Origin: JAICLL01 sp035252155
GTDB lineage: Bacteria > Planctomycetota > Planctomycetia > Pirellulales > JAICIG01
DNA: 13,130 nt
NCBI GenBank assembly: GCA_035252155.1
Contig: DATFDL010000446.1
Span: 1-13,130, forward strand
Direction of reading: 5' to 3'
Below the pieces are notes generated by a model. That model did no database searches. It was given only the letters and a program-made list of their open reading frames with translations, and was not told the origin of the DNA. Position numbers and translations under genes: made by a program. Below, in pieces: positions 7,217 through 13,130 of this stretch; the first letter of the stretch is position 1, and each line of letters opens with the position of its first letter.

Positions 7217-7236
7217 CGGAATGAATTCCGTTCTAC
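7217..7236 (-). repeat. Short dispersed repeat touching the sensor gene stop
   Basis: On the minus strand this reads GTAGAACGGAATTCATTCCG and begins within the TAG stop of the sensor gene (7238-7236). A plus-strand relative, GTAGATCGGAATTCATTC, starts at 9691 immediately after the stop of the 79-residue gene (one mismatch in the first 18 bases). The same position relative to two unrelated genes suggests a repeat family associated with gene 3' ends. Confidence 0.45.
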
Positions 7237-8957
7237 TAGACCTGCCCGACAGGGCCGCCGGCGCGGGTGACTTGCTCGACGGTTTCGAGCAATTGGTCGA
7301 GACGGAACGGCTTGTAGAGCACCGCGCCGGCCGGCAAGCCCGCCTGACGGGCCTTCACGATCGAGTGGCCGGGGTCGTAGCCAAAGCCCGTCATCAGCAC
7401 GATCGGCACGTGCTCCAGAATGGTGTGGAGCTTCATCATGAACTCAAAGCCGGTCATGTCGGGCAGGCGGATGTCGGCGATGATGACGTCGTAGCTCGTA
7501 CCCGGGCTGAGATTGCGGACCATAAAGATCGCCTCGCCGCCGTCGTGCGCGGTCTCGACGACGCACCCAAATCGCTCCAGCAAGCTGTGGGCCGCGCTGC
7601 GCACCGAGTCGTCGGCGTCGGCCACCAACACCTGCAGGCCCCGCAGGGCCGGCCGGTCGCTCATCTGCATCGCCTGCGGATGCGCCTGGCTGGGGGCCAT
7701 CTGCTGTCCGACTTTTTGAATCACCTGCTTGATGTCGCGGGCGTTGCGCAGGATGCGCTGCAGCCGCTCGGCCACCTCGGGTTCATGGCCGATGTAGCGT
7801 TCCATGATGTTGACGGCGTCATTCAGGATGTCGTCCACGGGCAGGGCCACCGCGCTGTGAATGGCCTCGACGCTTTCGGCCGCCGTGCTGGCCTTTTCGG
7901 CCACCAACAGCTCCAACGTGTTCAGGGCCAGGGCCACGTCGCGCGTGAAGATTTCGAGGAATTGCAGGTCGCTTTCGCTGAACGCCCGTGGCTCGGGGCT
8001 TTCGACATTGAACGTGCCGATCACTTCGTCGTGCAGCACCAGCGGCACCGTGAGCGAGCTTTTCGCGCCCGCTGCGCCGGCCAAGTAGAGCGGATCTTCC
8101 GTCGTGTCTTCGCAGAGGTAGCTTTTGCCGGTGGCCGCCACGAAGCCGGTTACCCCGTTGTTCTGCGGCTGAGCATAAAGCATGCGGTCGGCGGCTTCGG
8201 GAATTAGCCCTTCGGAAAGCAGCGGCTCGAGCCGGCCGGTCTTCGAGTCGAGCAGGCGAATCTCCACCACGTTGAAGTTCAACAGATCTCGGGTGTGGTG
8301 CAAAATGTTCGACTTGAGTAGCTCCACCCGCTCTTCGACGGTCATCTGAAACAGCTCGTCGGGCAGGAGGTTCGCCAGTTCGATGCCGGCCTGGTGGATG
8401 GCCGCCAGCTTCTGCTGTTGCAACACCTCGCCGGTCACGTCGCGAATGGTAACCACCAGGTGCTTGGGCGGGCCGTCCGATTCGAGCATCGGAGCGGCAT
8501 GCACGCGGTAATAACGGTTGTCGCTGGAGCGAAGCGTCGAGCTGCTGCTCGTGCCGGTGGCCAGGGCCGTATGGAACGGGCAAAAGTCCGGCCCCAGAAT
8601 TTCCGGGCTGCCCAGCACCGCGTAAAAATTGCAGCCGGCGATCTGCTCGCGATGGGTCCAATCGCGCAGCCGGCCGTTGCCCCAGAGAATGGTGTTGTCG
8701 CTGTCCAACAGCACGATGCCGTCGGGCATGCCCTGCAAAATGCGTTCGTTCTGCAGCAGCTTGCCCACTTGCAAGGCTTCGTGGACGTGCTCGGAGTCGA
8801 CAAAGATGCCGGCGTAATCCTCGCGCGACAACCGGGCCAGGGCGCGCAACGGGCTGGTCACGCGCACAACGTCGAACGACTCGCCCAAAGGCGAAGTCCG
8901 CGCGTTGTGGCCGTCACGCACACCGCACACATAGAGCAGTTTGGGTTTCGCCGACAA
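7236..8957 (-). CDS. PAS-GAF-receiver signalling protein lacking a kinase ATPase domain
   Basis: A 573-residue cytoplasmic signalling protein with no membrane segment. Residues about 5-65 look like a degenerate receiver without a clear phospho-acceptor. About 72-180 is a PAS domain (ERILQGMPDGIVLLDSDN at 71-88, ending YRVHAAPML and VTIRDVTG). About 183-352 is a GAF domain (VVEIRLLD, GVTGFVAATGKSYLCED, SLTVPLVLHDEVIGTFNVES). About 362-418 is a two-helix segment that resembles a histidine-kinase dimerisation domain (H367 in IHSAVALPVDDIL) but has no ATPase domain after it. About 440-563 is a complete receiver with D449/D450, phospho-acceptor D495 (ADIRLPDM), T523 and K549 (YKPF). The start is TTG at 8957, supported by GGGGAG eight bases upstream and the promoter at 9028-9000. 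Its kinase must be encoded elsewhere. The ligand sensed and the output are unknown. Confidence 0.88.
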   Translation of the reverse strand: MSAKPKLLYVCGVRDGHNARTSPLGESFDVVRVTSPLRALARLSREDYAGIFVDSEHVHEALQVGKLLQNERILQGMPDGIVLLDSDNTILWGNGRLRDWTHREQIAGCNFYAVLGSPEILGPDFCPFHTALATGTSSSSTLRSSDNRYYRVHAAPMLESDGPPKHLVVTIRDVTGEVLQQQKLAAIHQAGIELANLLPDELFQMTVEERVELLKSNILHHTRDLLNFNVVEIRLLDSKTGRLEPLLSEGLIPEAADRMLYAQPQNNGVTGFVAATGKSYLCEDTTEDPLYLAGAAGAKSSLTVPLVLHDEVIGTFNVESPEPRAFSESDLQFLEIFTRDVALALNTLELLVAEKASTAAESVEAIHSAVALPVDDILNDAVNIMERYIGHEPEVAERLQRILRNARDIKQVIQKVGQQMAPSQAHPQAMQMSDRPALRGLQVLVADADDSVRSAAHSLLERFGCVVETAHDGGEAIFMVRNLSPGTSYDVIIADIRLPDMTGFEFMMKLHTILEHVPIVLMTGFGYDPGHSIVKARQAGLPAGAVLYKPFRLDQLLETVEQVTRAGGPVGQV

Positions 8958-8999
8958 CGCGCCAACTCCCCAGAAACGCCTTCAATGAGCCACCGGTGC

Positions 9000-9028
9000 A
9001 TTATAGAGCGATTGCCCCAGCCGAACAA
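9000..9028 (-). promoter_or_regulatory. Consensus-like promoter for the sensor gene
   Basis: On the minus strand TTGTTC (9028-9023) and a perfect TATAAT (9005-9000) are separated by exactly 17 bases. Transcription would begin near 8993, giving a leader of about 36 bases to the TTG start at 8957. Perfect -10 boxes are unlikely by chance in DNA this GC-rich. This is the strongest promoter I see in the window. Confidence 0.65.
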
Positions 9029-9110
9029 CCGGCACCGCCGCTATCTCCCGCTTATTCCGCCGCGCGTCGCGGACGCCCCAGAAGTCGGCTTTCACTCAGC
9101 GAAATCGCGT

Positions 9111-9129
9111 CCTTTCGCGGAGCGAAAGG
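9111..9129. repeat. Perfect 8-bp hairpin repeat
   Basis: CCTTTCGC and GCGAAAGG pair without mismatch around a GGA loop. From memory, very similar CTTTCGC...GCGAAAG hairpins recur between genes in Pirellulales genomes, and spurious proteins are sometimes predicted through them. No T-tract follows on either strand. Confidence 0.5.
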
Positions 9130-9400
9130 CGACAACGACGCGCCCGGTACTCGCGCACGGCCCGTTAGGAACATCGGCGCGCGGACGCGAGGCGGTTCAA
9201 CCGCGGTTGGCGGCCGTACAGAACTTGCCCCGTTCGCGAGCAAATCAGCCGTCAACTTCGTTGCTTTCGGCCCGCCGCCTGAGGGCGGTGCTAAGTAGAT
9301 CGGTCGCACGAGGTTTTCGGACGCTACGACCTCTAACCCAAGGCGGCGAAATGGGAATCGCCCGCTCGCTGGCAACCGATGAAAGCCAATACAGCGAGAA

Positions 9401-9427
9401 GGTGGGACTCGCTTCGCTCGGCCCACC
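9401..9427. repeat. GGTGGG...CCCACC hairpin repeat just before the small membrane-protein gene
   Basis: A 6-bp perfect outer stem (9401-9406 and 9422-9427) encloses a CTCGCTTCGCTCGG core that can itself fold. It ends 24 bases before the ATG at 9451. I recall closely similar sequences as dispersed repeats in planctomycete genomes. If transcribed it would lie in the 5' leader of the small gene and could affect mRNA stability. Confidence 0.45.
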
Positions 9428-9450
9428 CTACGAAATGGGGAGACCTCATC

Positions 9451-9690
9451 ATGTGGCGCGCGTTGTTTTTGGCCTTGGGACTTTACTGCTGCATCCTCGG
9501 CGCTGAGTGCCTGGTGCTGGAAAAGGCCACGCTCACCACCACCCGCGATGAGCCAGGCGTGTTTGGCACGGTCAGCCATAAACGCGATGTAGTGCCCAGC
9601 GACTGGGCGCCGTGGAGCCTGTTGTCGGCCGGCGCCGTGACCATGCTCTACTCGTTCACGCTGCCCCAACGGCTGCAAAAGGCCGCGTAA
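9451..9690 (+). CDS. Small two-helix membrane protein
   Basis: A 79-residue protein of unknown function. Residues about 3-22 (MWRALFLALGLYCCILGAEC) form a hydrophobic helix or uncleaved signal, and residues about 53-70 (APWSLLSAGAVTMLYSF) a second. Between them is a polar segment of some 30 residues. With a basic C-terminus (QRLQKAA) this predicts a hairpin in the inner membrane. The start at 9451 is chosen because GGGGAGA (9437-9443) lies seven bases upstream. An upstream in-frame ATG at 9379 would translate through the 9401-9427 repeat and is rejected. The stop is followed directly by a dispersed repeat. I recall similar short proteins in planctomycetes but cannot name a family. Confidence 0.75.
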   Translation: MWRALFLALGLYCCILGAECLVLEKATLTTTRDEPGVFGTVSHKRDVVPSDWAPWSLLSAGAVTMLYSFTLPQRLQKAA

Positions 9691-9905
9691 GTAGATCGGA
9701 ATTCATTCGTTTTCTGCTCCTTCACGCGCGGGGCAAGCGGCAGCCTCCGGTGGCCGGGGCAGAAGCTGGCCGCGCTCGGCATCGCACCGTGAACCAAGTC
9801 ATTCGGCCAGCGATGCCCCGGTGGCGACGCAACCGGGGCATCGCCGCGACGAAAGATTGGGGGACGGATCGGCGCCTTACGCGCGGCTCTGCCCCAGCCA
9901 CCAGA
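9688..9905. repeat. Repeat-filled convergent spacer
   Basis: The 257 bases between the stops of two convergent genes hold no gene. They start with a repeat that overlaps the stop codon (9688-9709). A perfect 13-bp stem with a 9-base loop follows (9810-9822 with 9832-9844, GCGATGCCCCGGT and complement). A 16-base inverted pair lies outside it (9747-9762 with 9889-9904, two mismatches, core CTGCCCC.GCCACC). Segments 9833-9845 and 9885-9903 are identical to 31-43 and 46-64. The strong hairpin could act as a two-sided barrier to transcription, but no T-tract is present. Confidence 0.6.
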
Positions 9906-9947
9906 GATGGCACCCCGCGGCTTCGCCACCACCAAACGGAATGAAGT

Positions 9948-11582
9948 CTACTTTTTGCCTTCGCGGAACGAGTTGAAGTACTTCAGCGAGTGCTCGCGAT
10001 AGGCGCGAGGCAGTTGCTGCGTGGTTAGCGGATCGGTCTCGCCGGCCTTGACCGATTCGAACTCGGTCTGAATCTCTTGCTGAACCTGGCCCTTCATGTT
10101 GGGGCCATCGACCAGATCGACCACCAGAGCCGCGCCCTTGCCGGTTTGCTGTTTCACTTTGGTGTTATAGAAACTGGTGTCGGTCTTTTCTTCGGGCCGC
10201 GGGCCATTGCCCCGCCCCTTGCCTAGACCCATGCCGCGGCCGTATTTGTTGCCCATGCCCATGCAAGCCTTGCAGCCCTCGCCACCGCACTCTTGGCAGC
10301 TCATCGAATCCTTGGCCATGTCGAGCTCGCTGAGGGCATCGTCGAGCATGGCAAGTTCGTCGGCCTGCTGCTGCAAGTCGGAAAGCTGCTGTTCAAGCTT
10401 CTGCATGGCGGCCATCGCTCCCGCCTTGTCGCCCTGCTGCATGCACTTCGAACACTGGCCCAGTTGGTCGGCCATCTTCTTCATCTGCTGCATCTGGTTT
10501 TTGTTCTGCTGCAGCTTGGCCAACTGCTGCTCAAGCTGCTTGGCCTCATTGTGTTGTCCCTTCGATTTCTTTTCAGAAATCTGCTTCTTGAGGTCTTGCA
10601 CCATCTTGTTGTGCGCGTCGCTCAACTTGCGGAGTTTGTCCTCCATCTGCTTGAGCTGCTTCTGCAGATCGGCCTTGGCTTGGGCGTCCATCTCGCCCTT
10701 GTCGAGCTTCTCGCGCAATTGTTTCAGCTCCTTCAGGGCCTGATTGAAGTCGCCCTGGCGCATGGCGTCGGCCAGCTTGTCGCCCGGACCCTTTTCGATG
10801 TTCTTGAGGTTTTTGAGCTGGTCTTGCAACTTGTCGCCGCCGCCAAGCTGCTGCTTGCGCTTTTCGATGTCCTTGGCCAGGTCGTTCAGCTCGACCAGCG
10901 CTTGCTTGCGGTCAGTCACGTCGGCCTTGTTAAGCTGCTTGGCGCCTTGCTCAAGCTTGGCGAAGAGTTCTTCGGCGTCCTTGAGGTCTTTTTCACGGGC
11001 TTCCTTGCGACGCTCGATGAGCTTGCGGCGCATGACTTCGGTGGAAGTCTTGATGCGCTTCTTCTCGGCCAGGTTGGGCACCGATCCGCCGGCCTTCTGC
11101 TCGTTAACCGCCGGATTGAGAAATAGCACCAACAAAAAGACGATGGCCGTCGGCGCGATGGGCAACCAAGCCCAGCGGCCCAGCCGCACGCGGAACTGAT
11201 CGCTCACATGCAGCCGCTCGACGCGCTTGACGGCGTCTTCAATCAACGCCCGAGCCGCGGGCGTTTCGACTTGTTCGGGCAGCAGCGCGAACGTGCTGGA
11301 AATTCGCTCTTTCAATCCAAAACGCCGATCGATCTCCAGAGCGGCGTCGAGCTCGCTGCGACGGGTGAACAGGCACCACGCCAGCGCGACGACCAGCCCG
11401 CTGCCTACCGCGATGGCCGGCCAGGCCCAAGCGAGTAAACCGAGCGGATAATATTTGTCGACGGCGACGAGCACCGCGGCAATGAGCAGTGCCGCGAACC
11501 AGCACCAACTCAGCACACGCAAGAACCGTTGAAAGGTGAGACGCCGACGAGCACGACGAACCTGTTGCTTCAGAACGTCCAT
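9948..11582 (-). CDS. Membrane-anchored coiled-coil protein with two DnaJ-type CxxCxGxG motifs
   Basis: A 544-residue protein. Two hydrophobic helices (about 25-42 and 47-72) and a third (about 138-156) anchor it. Between the second and third is a segment of about 65 residues (SELDAALEIDRRFGLKERIS). From about 170 to 425 the chain is Lys/Gln/Glu/Leu-rich and strongly predicted as long coiled coils. It is interrupted by C377/C380. C429-G444 reads CQECGGEGCKACMGMG, two perfect CxxCxGxG motifs as in the zinc region of DnaJ, then a Gly/Arg/Met-rich stretch (445-460). The C-terminus ends in LPRAYREHSLKYFNSF. No J-domain is present. The start at 11582 has an excellent GGAGGT eight bases upstream. 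I recall similar proteins in planctomycetes, often near MoxR/DUF58 genes, but no such genes are visible here. A stress, envelope or protein-assembly role is speculative. Confidence 0.85.
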   Translation of the reverse strand: MDVLKQQVRRARRRLTFQRFLRVLSWCWFAALLIAAVLVAVDKYYPLGLLAWAWPAIAVGSGLVVALAWCLFTRRSELDAALEIDRRFGLKERISSTFALLPEQVETPAARALIEDAVKRVERLHVSDQFRVRLGRWAWLPIAPTAIVFLLVLFLNPAVNEQKAGGSVPNLAEKKRIKTSTEVMRRKLIERRKEAREKDLKDAEELFAKLEQGAKQLNKADVTDRKQALVELNDLAKDIEKRKQQLGGGDKLQDQLKNLKNIEKGPGDKLADAMRQGDFNQALKELKQLREKLDKGEMDAQAKADLQKQLKQMEDKLRKLSDAHNKMVQDLKKQISEKKSKGQHNEAKQLEQQLAKLQQNKNQMQQMKKMADQLGQCSKCMQQGDKAGAMAAMQKLEQQLSDLQQQADELAMLDDALSELDMAKDSMSCQECGGEGCKACMGMGNKYGRGMGLGKGRGNGPRPEEKTDTSFYNTKVKQQTGKGAALVVDLVDGPNMKGQVQQEIQTEFESVKAGETDPLTTQQLPRAYREHSLKYFNSFREGKK

Positions 11583-11636
11583 TGCGGTTTACCTCCGGAG
11601 AAGAACCTGCGCCCGGAACGACCGTTAGTGTAACGT

Positions 11637-11658
11637 ATTGGCAGGGGGGAATGCCAAT
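11637..11658. promoter_or_regulatory. 22-bp dyad upstream of the coiled-coil gene
   Basis: ATTGGCA (11637-11643) and TGCCAAT (11652-11658) form a perfect 7-bp inverted repeat around GGGGGGAA, 55-76 bases before the start at 11582. On the minus strand one arm contains TTGGCA (5/6 to a -35 box), with TACACT downstream but at a 19-base spacing. It could be an operator, or a half-hidden promoter. Nothing else in the window repeats it. Confidence 0.3.
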
Positions 11659-11683
11659 GGATTTTATCGGAATTTGGGAGCAG

Positions 11684-11840
11684 GGAACAGGATTCGGGAT
11701 TCGGGGGTCAGGGTTCCGAGTCGTGCGCACCTCGGTTCCGCTTGCGCCGCCCGACGGTCTCGGAGGATGGCCTTCTAGGCCGTCCTGCTCGGCTTAACGC
11801 TTTGGTATGCTAGGTATCCTGGAAAGCCGTCCTGCCTCGG
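11684..11840. repeat. Degenerate repeats in the divergent spacer
   Basis: The 261-base spacer between the divergent coiled-coil and DCC genes contains GGAAC/GTTCC arms (11684-11688 and 11713-11717) around a tandem GGATTCG pair (11690-11703). It also has a 9-bp hairpin GGATGGCCT/AGGCCGTCC with one G-T pair (11765-11773 and 11777-11785), and a near-direct repeat GCCGTCCTG(C)CTCGG (11779-11792 and 11826-11840). No coding frame is convincing. Confidence 0.5.
11803..11811 (+). promoter_or_regulatory. Possible extended -10 for the DCC gene
   Basis: TGGTATGCT fits an extended -10 (TGn-TATnnT) 33-41 bases before the ATG at 11844. No good -35 is seen at the expected distance, and TATCCT at 11815-11820 is a rival. 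Confidence 0.25.
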
Positions 11841-11843
11841 TGA

Positions 11844-12320
11844 ATGTCGTCAGCGAAAGTTCAGAAAAACGCGAATTCCATGGCCGCTAGCCAAATTACC
11901 GAAATCCCGCTGCCCAGCCCGGTCGATCGGCCGCGGGCCGATGTGGTGATTTTCGACGGGCATTGCCGGATATGCACCGGGCAGATTCGGCGGCTGGCGC
12001 GGTGGGATTGGAGCGGGCGGCTGGCTTATCTCTCGCTCCACGACGCCGAGGTTGCCCGACGCTGGCCCGATCTGACTCACGATGCGCTCATGGAAGAGAT
12101 CTATATTGTCGATCAAGCGGGCCGGCGGCATCGAGGCGCCTCGGCCTTGCGGTATCTCTCGCGCCGGCTTCCTACGCTGTGGTGGATGGCGCCGATCCTG
12201 CACCTACCTGGAACGCTGCGATTCTGGCAGTGGCTTTATCGGCAGATCGCTCAACGGCGCTATCGTTTCGGCCGCATCGAGACCTGCGACGACGGCTCGT
12301 GTCGGTTACACGCGAAGTAA
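11844..12320 (+). CDS. DCC-family thiol-disulfide oxidoreductase-like protein (DUF393)
   Basis: A 158-residue protein of the DCC/YuxK-like (DUF393) family of thioredoxin-fold proteins. The family signature DGxCxxC is present as VVIFDGHCRICTG, with C41 and C44 as the expected redox pair. It is followed by a helix, a LAYLSLHD strand-turn (61-67) and YIVDQAGRRHRGASALRYL (87-105), where members keep a strand and the helix after it. A hydrophobic stretch at 112-123 is too short and interrupted to be a sure membrane helix. Two more cysteines close the protein (C148 and C153 in ETCDDGSC). Length is normal to slightly long (about 110-150). The first 30 residues are poorly conserved in type, and ATG at 11880 is a possible shorter start; neither has a clear Shine-Dalgarno. 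Substrate unknown. Confidence 0.85.
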   Translation: MSSAKVQKNANSMAASQITEIPLPSPVDRPRADVVIFDGHCRICTGQIRRLARWDWSGRLAYLSLHDAEVARRWPDLTHDALMEEIYIVDQAGRRHRGASALRYLSRRLPTLWWMAPILHLPGTLRFWQWLYRQIAQRRYRFGRIETCDDGSCRLHAK

Positions 12321-12353
12321 GCGTTCCGGCTTCCCGCTCTCGGAAGGGCAAGT

Positions 12354-12359
12354 TATACT
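12354..12359 (+). promoter_or_regulatory. Possible -10 box for the PSP1 gene
   Basis: TATACT (5/6 to TATAAT) lies in the 91-base gap after the DCC gene, 53 bases before the ATG at 12412. The hexamer 17 bases upstream (TTCCCG) is a poor -35. If real, the PSP1 gene has its own promoter and is not only read through from the DCC gene. Confidence 0.3.
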
Positions 12360-12411
12360 GCCGGGCGTCGCTTTCGGAACACCGGCCTGCGTTCACCGAG
12401 ATCTCGAGCTG

Positions 12412-13130
12412 ATGCCCAAGTACGTCGTTCGCGTGGGGGTAATGCGGATGTTGGGGGTCTTCACGACCAGCCGCGGCGAGGTGCTGGCCCGCGGCGCCCA
12501 GGTGATCACCCGCACCGACCGGGGCCTGGAGTCGGGCGAAGTGCTCTGCGAAGCCACCGACGAAGCGGTCGCCCAGATCAACGATCCGCGCCGCGGCCAG
12601 ATTCTGCGGCAGGCCACGCCCGACGACCAGCGCGAGGCCGCCCGCCTGCGCCAACAGGCGCTGGCCGAATTGGCGACCTGCGAGCGTCTGGTCGCCGAAA
12701 TGCAGTTGCCCATGCAGTTGGTCGATGTCGAGCACATCTTCGGCGGCGAGCGAATTGTCATTTATTACCTGGCGGAAAACCGCGTCGATTTTCGCGAGCT
12801 CGTCAAGCGATTGGCCTCGGAGTTTCAAACTCGGATCGAAATGCGGCAGATCGGCGTCCGCGACGAGGCCAAACTGCTGGCCGACTACGGCGACTGCGGC
12901 AAACCGGTCTGCTGCAACACCCATCTCTCGGAGATGCCCCCGGTCTCGATGAAAATGGCCAAGCTTCAAAAGGCGACGCTCGATCCCACCAAAATCTCGG
13001 GCCGTTGCGGGCGGCTGAAGTGTTGCCTGCGCTACGAATACGACACCTACGAGGCGATGCAAAAAGAACTGCCGCCCATCGGCGCCGACATCATCACGGC
13101 CGGCGCGCGCGCCCGCGTGCCGGCCCATGA
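12412..13130 (+). CDS. ricT: PSP1/RicT-family protein, 3' end beyond the window
   Basis: The first 239 codons of an open frame that runs off the right edge. The N-terminal part (1-48) matches the RicT/YaaT start, with VVRVGVMRMLGVF and TRTDRGLESGEVL, the strand-rich 'G..V.V.T.rG.e.G.V' pattern. The PSP1 C-terminal domain follows at about 105-200, with FRELVKRLASEFQTRIEMRQ. The family's cysteine signature is complete: CGKPVCC (162-168) and CGRLKCC (199-205), separated by a SMKMAK and KISG stretch. In Bacillus subtilis RicT works with RicA and RicF in an iron-sulfur complex that affects RNase Y processing and development. Whether the same partners exist here cannot be seen. The ATG at 12412 is the first good start; no strong Shine-Dalgarno precedes it. 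The symbol is by family resemblance only. Confidence 0.88.
   Translation, partial: MPKYVVRVGVMRMLGVFTTSRGEVLARGAQVITRTDRGLESGEVLCEATDEAVAQINDPRRGQILRQATPDDQREAARLRQQALAELATCERLVAEMQLPMQLVDVEHIFGGERIVIYYLAENRVDFRELVKRLASEFQTRIEMRQIGVRDEAKLLADYGDCGKPVCCNTHLSEMPPVSMKMAKLQKATLDPTKISGRCGRLKCCLRYEYDTYEAMQKELPPIGADIITAGARARVPAH

Larger units (their letters stand above)
9006..9450. other. Gene-free, repeat-rich stretch between sensor gene and small membrane-protein gene
   Basis: About 445 bases with no frame I believe. It holds a perfect 8-bp hairpin CCTTTCGC/GCGAAAGG (9111-9118 and 9122-9129, GGA loop), a 12-base palindrome CAACCGCGGTTG (9198-9209), a small hairpin CCGCC/GGCGG (9275-9279 and 9284-9288), TAAGTAGATCGG (9292-9303, repeated at 9688-9699), and a hairpin GGTGGG/CCCACC (9401-9406 and 9422-9427). 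The look is of several short mobile repeats accumulated between two transcription units. Confidence 0.6.

Noticed and set aside
7131..8207. 358-residue open frame on the plus strand
   Set aside because: Antisense to the GAF and receiver domains; His/Gly/Arg-rich and without motifs.
8996..9298. 100-residue open frame on the plus strand between the sensor and small membrane-protein genes
   Set aside because: Runs through several hairpin repeats, has no Shine-Dalgarno, and begins over the sensor gene's promoter.
9052..9678. 208-residue open frame on the minus strand
   Set aside because: Crosses the repeats and the antisense of the 79-residue gene; peptides such as VGRAKRVPP are typical spurious translations of dispersed repeats.
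10293..11126. 277-residue Leu-rich open frame on the plus strand that resembles a membrane protein
   Set aside because: It is the complement of Gln/Lys-rich coiled-coil codons, which read as Leu-rich; the minus-strand gene has the Shine-Dalgarno and the cysteine motifs.
12172..13128. 318-residue open frame on the minus strand
   Set aside because: Antisense to the PSP1/RicT gene, which shows clear family motifs.

Overview
The window reads as GC-rich bacterial chromosome, most likely from a planctomycete (Pirellulales-like; this is an inference). Three things point there. The first protein carries an N-terminal LEPR-XLL motif (MEPLEPRRLL) behind a basic leader. The large cell-surface and coiled-coil proteins are of a type common in that phylum. 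The intergenic DNA is full of short hairpin-forming repeats resembling those I recall from Pirellulales genomes. I see no rRNA, tRNA, CRISPR array, transposase or phage gene.

Layout. At 122-2773 (+) is a surface/secreted protein with four DUF4214-type repeats followed by two GlcG/HbpS-like modules. At 2961-3371 (+) is a small SEC-C zinc-motif protein with a good promoter and Shine-Dalgarno. Convergent to it, at 6630-3403 (-), is a 1075-residue fusion of all three AmmeMemoRadiSam components: a radical SAM enzyme, AMMECR1, a further region that looks like a degenerate second AMMECR1, and MEMO. Upstream on the same strand is a type II toxin-antitoxin remnant: an intact antitoxin (7110-6835) overlapping a ParE/RelE-like toxin (6863-6675) that is cut short at a 50-bp element with 9-bp inverted ends. 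Further upstream is a PAS-GAF-receiver signalling protein (8957-7236), probably starting at TTG behind a consensus-like promoter.

The stretch 9006-9450 has no convincing gene and holds repeat fragments. A 79-residue two-helix membrane protein follows at 9451-9690 (+). It converges, across a repeat-filled spacer (9691-9947), on a 544-residue membrane-anchored coiled-coil protein with two DnaJ-type CxxCxGxG motifs (11582-9948, -). The right end holds a DCC-type thiol oxidoreductase (11844-12320, +) and the 5' part of a PSP1/RicT-family gene (12412 to the edge, +).

How the genes relate. Minus-strand signalling gene, toxin-antitoxin remnant and Amr fusion lie in tandem (gaps of 125 and 44 bases) and could share transcripts, but no functional link is evident. 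The most notable content is the single-polypeptide Amr fusion with its apparent AMMECR1 duplication and an internal translation start, and the small repeat families that sit against gene ends and in one case seem to have truncated a toxin gene.
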